From: Thermoleophilia bacterium
GTDB taxonomy: Bacteria; Actinomycetota; Thermoleophilia; Gaiellales; Gaiellaceae
Direction: 5' to 3'
DNA length: 29,984 nucleotides
Assembly (NCBI GenBank): GCA_014534295.1
Contig: JACVRU010000001.1
Coordinates: forward strand, 1 to 29,984
Shown: positions 28,037-29,984 of the stretch, in pieces
How the letters are laid out: the number at the start of each line of letters is the position of its first letter
How positions within the stretch are numbered: position 1 is the stretch's first letter
Translations under genes and position numbers: made by a program
The notes under the pieces: model-generated
Told to the model about the DNA's origin: nothing
Databases searched by the model: none
What the model saw: only the letters and a program-made list of their open reading frames with translations

Positions 28037-29289
28037 GCACCTCGCCTCTCCAGGAGCCGATCCCCGTCCCGGAGGAGGGGCAGCCGATCACGCAGCTCGG
28101 CCCCCGCGAGTGGGCCCGGCAGAACCTCTTCCGCACGTGGTTCGACACGGCCCTCACGGTCGTCTTCTCCCTCATCCTCGCCTGGGCGCTCTACCGCGCG
28201 GGCCGGTTCGTCTTCTTCACCGGCCGCTGGGAGATCATCGACCGGAACCTCACCAACCTGCTCGTCTTCCGCTTCCCCCGTGACGAACTCTGGCGAGTCT
28301 GGACCGGGCTGTTCGTGCTCGCCGGCACCTTCGGCGTGGCTGCGGGCTCGGCGGCGCGGACGCGCGACCAGGCCGTGGCGGAGGGGCGGGTCGCCCCGCC
28401 GGAGGAACGGCTGGTGCTGCGCCGGTTCGGACCCGTCCTGCTGCTCGTGGCGGTGCTCCTCTACTTCGCGGGCACGCTCTCGGCCTTCCTCCTGACGGCG
28501 GGCGTCGCGGTGGTCGCCGTCGCCGCCCGCTTCGCGGGCTACCGCGTGCCGCCGAACCGCGCCGGCTGGGGATTCGCAGTCGGCATCCTCGGACTCGTCG
28601 CCGCCTTCACCGTGATCCTCGGCTTCGGAGGCGTGGGCTGGGACCGCTGGGGCGGCCTGATGCTGACGATCTTCCTGGCGGTGGGCGGAATCACGATCTC
28701 GTTCCCGATCGGGGTCCTGCTCGCGCTCGGCCGACGCTCGACGTTCCCGGCGGTACGGGTGGTGTGCGTGGGCTACATCGAGCTCATCCGCGGCGTGCCC
28801 CTGATCACGGTGCTCTTCATGGGCGCGTTCATGCTGGGCTTCTTCCTGCCGCCGGGCACGGAGACGCCGAGCCTGGAGACTCGGGCGCTCGTCGCGCTCG
28901 TCGTCTTCACCTCCGCCTACGTTGCCGAGATCGTCCGCGGGGGGCTCCAGTCCGTCCCGCGCGGGCAGATCGAGGCCGCCTACGCGGTCGGCCTCTCCCC
29001 GCTCCGCACGACCGCTCTGATCGTGCTGCCGCAGGCCCTGCGCGCGGTGATCCCGGCCATGGTCGGCCAGTTCATCACGCTGTTCAAGGATACGTCCCTG
29101 GTCGCGATCATCGGGCTCACGGAGCTACTCGGCGTGTCGAGCATCGTCACGAGCCAGCCCGACTTCCTCGGACAGGGCCTCATCTTCGAGACGCTCGTCT
29201 TCGCCGCCTTCGTGTACTGGGTGGGGTCATACTCGATGTCCAGGGAGAGCCAGCGCCTCGAGCGCCGACTGGGGGTGGGGCAGCGATGA
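28033..29289 (+). CDS. aapM: General L-amino-acid ABC transporter permease AapM
   Basis: 418 residues from GTG 28033. The N-terminal hydrophilic part contains GPREWARQNLFRTWFDTALT, the typical AapM start. Several extra helices follow in the first half (about 35-55, 90-110, 135-170, 180-200). The conserved permease core has GYIELIRGVPLITVLFMGAF and FTSAYVAEIVRGGLQSVPRG, then QIEAAYAVGLSPLRTTALIV, LPQALRAVIPAMVGQFITLF and KDTSLVAIIGLTELLGVSS. It pairs with AapQ. The stop overlaps the aapP ATG (ATGA, 29286-29289). Confidence 0.95.
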   Translation: MSTSPLQEPIPVPEEGQPITQLGPREWARQNLFRTWFDTALTVVFSLILAWALYRAGRFVFFTGRWEIIDRNLTNLLVFRFPRDELWRVWTGLFVLAGTFGVAAGSAARTRDQAVAEGRVAPPEERLVLRRFGPVLLLVAVLLYFAGTLSAFLLTAGVAVVAVAARFAGYRVPPNRAGWGFAVGILGLVAAFTVILGFGGVGWDRWGGLMLTIFLAVGGITISFPIGVLLALGRRSTFPAVRVVCVGYIELIRGVPLITVLFMGAFMLGFFLPPGTETPSLETRALVALVVFTSAYVAEIVRGGLQSVPRGQIEAAYAVGLSPLRTTALIVLPQALRAVIPAMVGQFITLFKDTSLVAIIGLTELLGVSSIVTSQPDFLGQGLIFETLVFAAFVYWVGSYSMSRESQRLERRLGVGQR

Positions 29290-29984
29290 GCACCGAGCAG
29301 TTGCGATCGGCAGCCACGGAGCCCGGAACGGGAGCGCCGATCATCGTCTGCGAGGGAGTGGAGAAGTGGTTCGACTCGTTCCAGGCCCTGAGCGGGGTCG
29401 ACCTCGTCGTCGGACGCCAGGAGGTGGTGGTCGTCTGCGGCCCGTCCGGGTCGGGGAAGTCCACGCTCATCCGGTGCATCAACCGGCTGGAGAAGCACGA
29501 CCGCGGCCGGATCGTCGTTGACGGGATCGAGCTCACCGACGACGTGCGGAACATCCAGGAGATCCGGCGGGAGGTCGGGATGGTGTTCCAGCAGTTCAAC
29601 CTCTTCCCGCACTTGACCGTCCTCGACAACATCACGCTCGCCCCGCGCCAGGTGCGCCGCTGGTCGAAGGCGCGCGCGCGGAAGACGGCGATCGAGCTGC
29701 TGGAACGCGTCCGGATCCCGGAGCAGGCGCACAAGTACCCCGGCCAGCTCTCGGGCGGGCAGCAGCAGCGGGCGGCAATCGCCCGCGCCCTCGCGATGGC
29801 GCCGAAGATCATGCTCTTCGACGAGCCCACGTCGGCGCTCGACCCGGAGATGATCAAGGAGGTGCTCGACGTCATGTTCGAGCTGGCCGCGCAGGGCATG
29901 ACCATGATCGTCGTCACCCACGAGATGGGCTTCGCCAGGGGCGTGGCCGACCTCATGGTGTTCATGGACCGCGGCGAGATCGTC
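29286..29984 (+). CDS. aapP: General L-amino-acid ABC transporter ATPase AapP, cut by the window end
   Basis: An open frame of 233 codons runs off the right edge with no stop; the family is about 250-260 residues, so little is missing. It starts at ATG 29286 (MSTEQLRSAATEPGTGAPII). Walker A GPSGSGKST (52-60), Q-loop VFQQFNLFPHLTVLDN, signature LSGGQQQR, Walker B IMLFDEPTSALDPE and switch His in VVTHEMGFAR are all present. It energises AapQM. It is translationally coupled to aapM. Confidence 0.96.
   Translation, partial: MSTEQLRSAATEPGTGAPIIVCEGVEKWFDSFQALSGVDLVVGRQEVVVVCGPSGSGKSTLIRCINRLEKHDRGRIVVDGIELTDDVRNIQEIRREVGMVFQQFNLFPHLTVLDNITLAPRQVRRWSKARARKTAIELLERVRIPEQAHKYPGQLSGGQQQRAAIARALAMAPKIMLFDEPTSALDPEMIKEVLDVMFELAAQGMTMIVVTHEMGFARGVADLMVFMDRGEIV

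Overview
The window is about 30 kb of uniformly high-GC DNA with short gene gaps, many 1-4 nt start/stop overlaps, frequent GTG/TTG starts and GGAGG-type ribosome sites. The collagen-like protein at 11938 (N-terminal RPSPALVVASLALLIALSG followed by a GSVGT..QLK.GAV block), secreted PD40 beta-propellers and a Sec-targeted RTX protein resemble proteins I know from deep-branching Actinobacteria of the class Thermoleophilia (Gaiellales/Solirubrobacterales). That placement is an inference from protein style. No rRNA or marker gene is present to prove it.

Layout. 1-2782 (+): the end of a SixA-like histidine phosphatase, a two-gene ABC-2 exporter, a small unknown protein and an alpha/beta hydrolase. 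2741-5756 (-): a NagZ-like GH3 hydrolase fused to a GrpB domain, then tag (3-methyladenine DNA glycosylase I) and a second alpha/beta hydrolase, all overlapping and probably one operon. 5770-6443: remains of a sugar-uptake locus, namely a broken MalG-type permease (-) joined to a broken SIS-domain sugar isomerase (+). 6440-13390: three PD40/TolB-like propeller genes (one broken), a broken polysaccharide deacetylase, a large LuxR-family AAA regulator, a cupin and a collagen-like protein. 13398-13469: tRNA-Arg(CCU).

13486-18538 is mostly cell-surface and secreted material: a small Cys-containing protein, a Pro-rich membrane protein, an HYR/fibronectin-III protein, a trypsin-like protease, a small secreted unknown and an RTX calcium-binding repeat protein. 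18773-21249 holds small, probably stress- or envelope-related genes (tiny hydrophobic proteins, a PRC-barrel protein, small membrane proteins), including a frameshifted one, plus a gene-poor stretch with strong palindromes.

21246-29984 is an amino-acid transport region. A minus-strand operon (GlnQ-type ATPase, periplasmic-type binding protein, two permeases, and a SelA-like PLP enzyme at the end) is divergent from a plus-strand Aap-type general L-amino-acid transporter (aapJ-aapQ-aapM-aapP, the last cut by the window end). In both systems a strong GC-rich hairpin lies just after the binding-protein gene and before the permeases, which fits a higher level of binding protein than of membrane subunits.

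At least five genes are broken by single-base frameshifts, in-frame stops or deletions (at about 5770-6005, 5990-6443, 7421-7830, 12501-13390 and 20842-21249). Either this is a decaying accessory region or the assembly carries indel errors. The internal deletion in the SIS gene and the in-frame stops in the permease argue that at least those two are real pseudogenes. No clear mobile element, CRISPR array or phage gene was seen.
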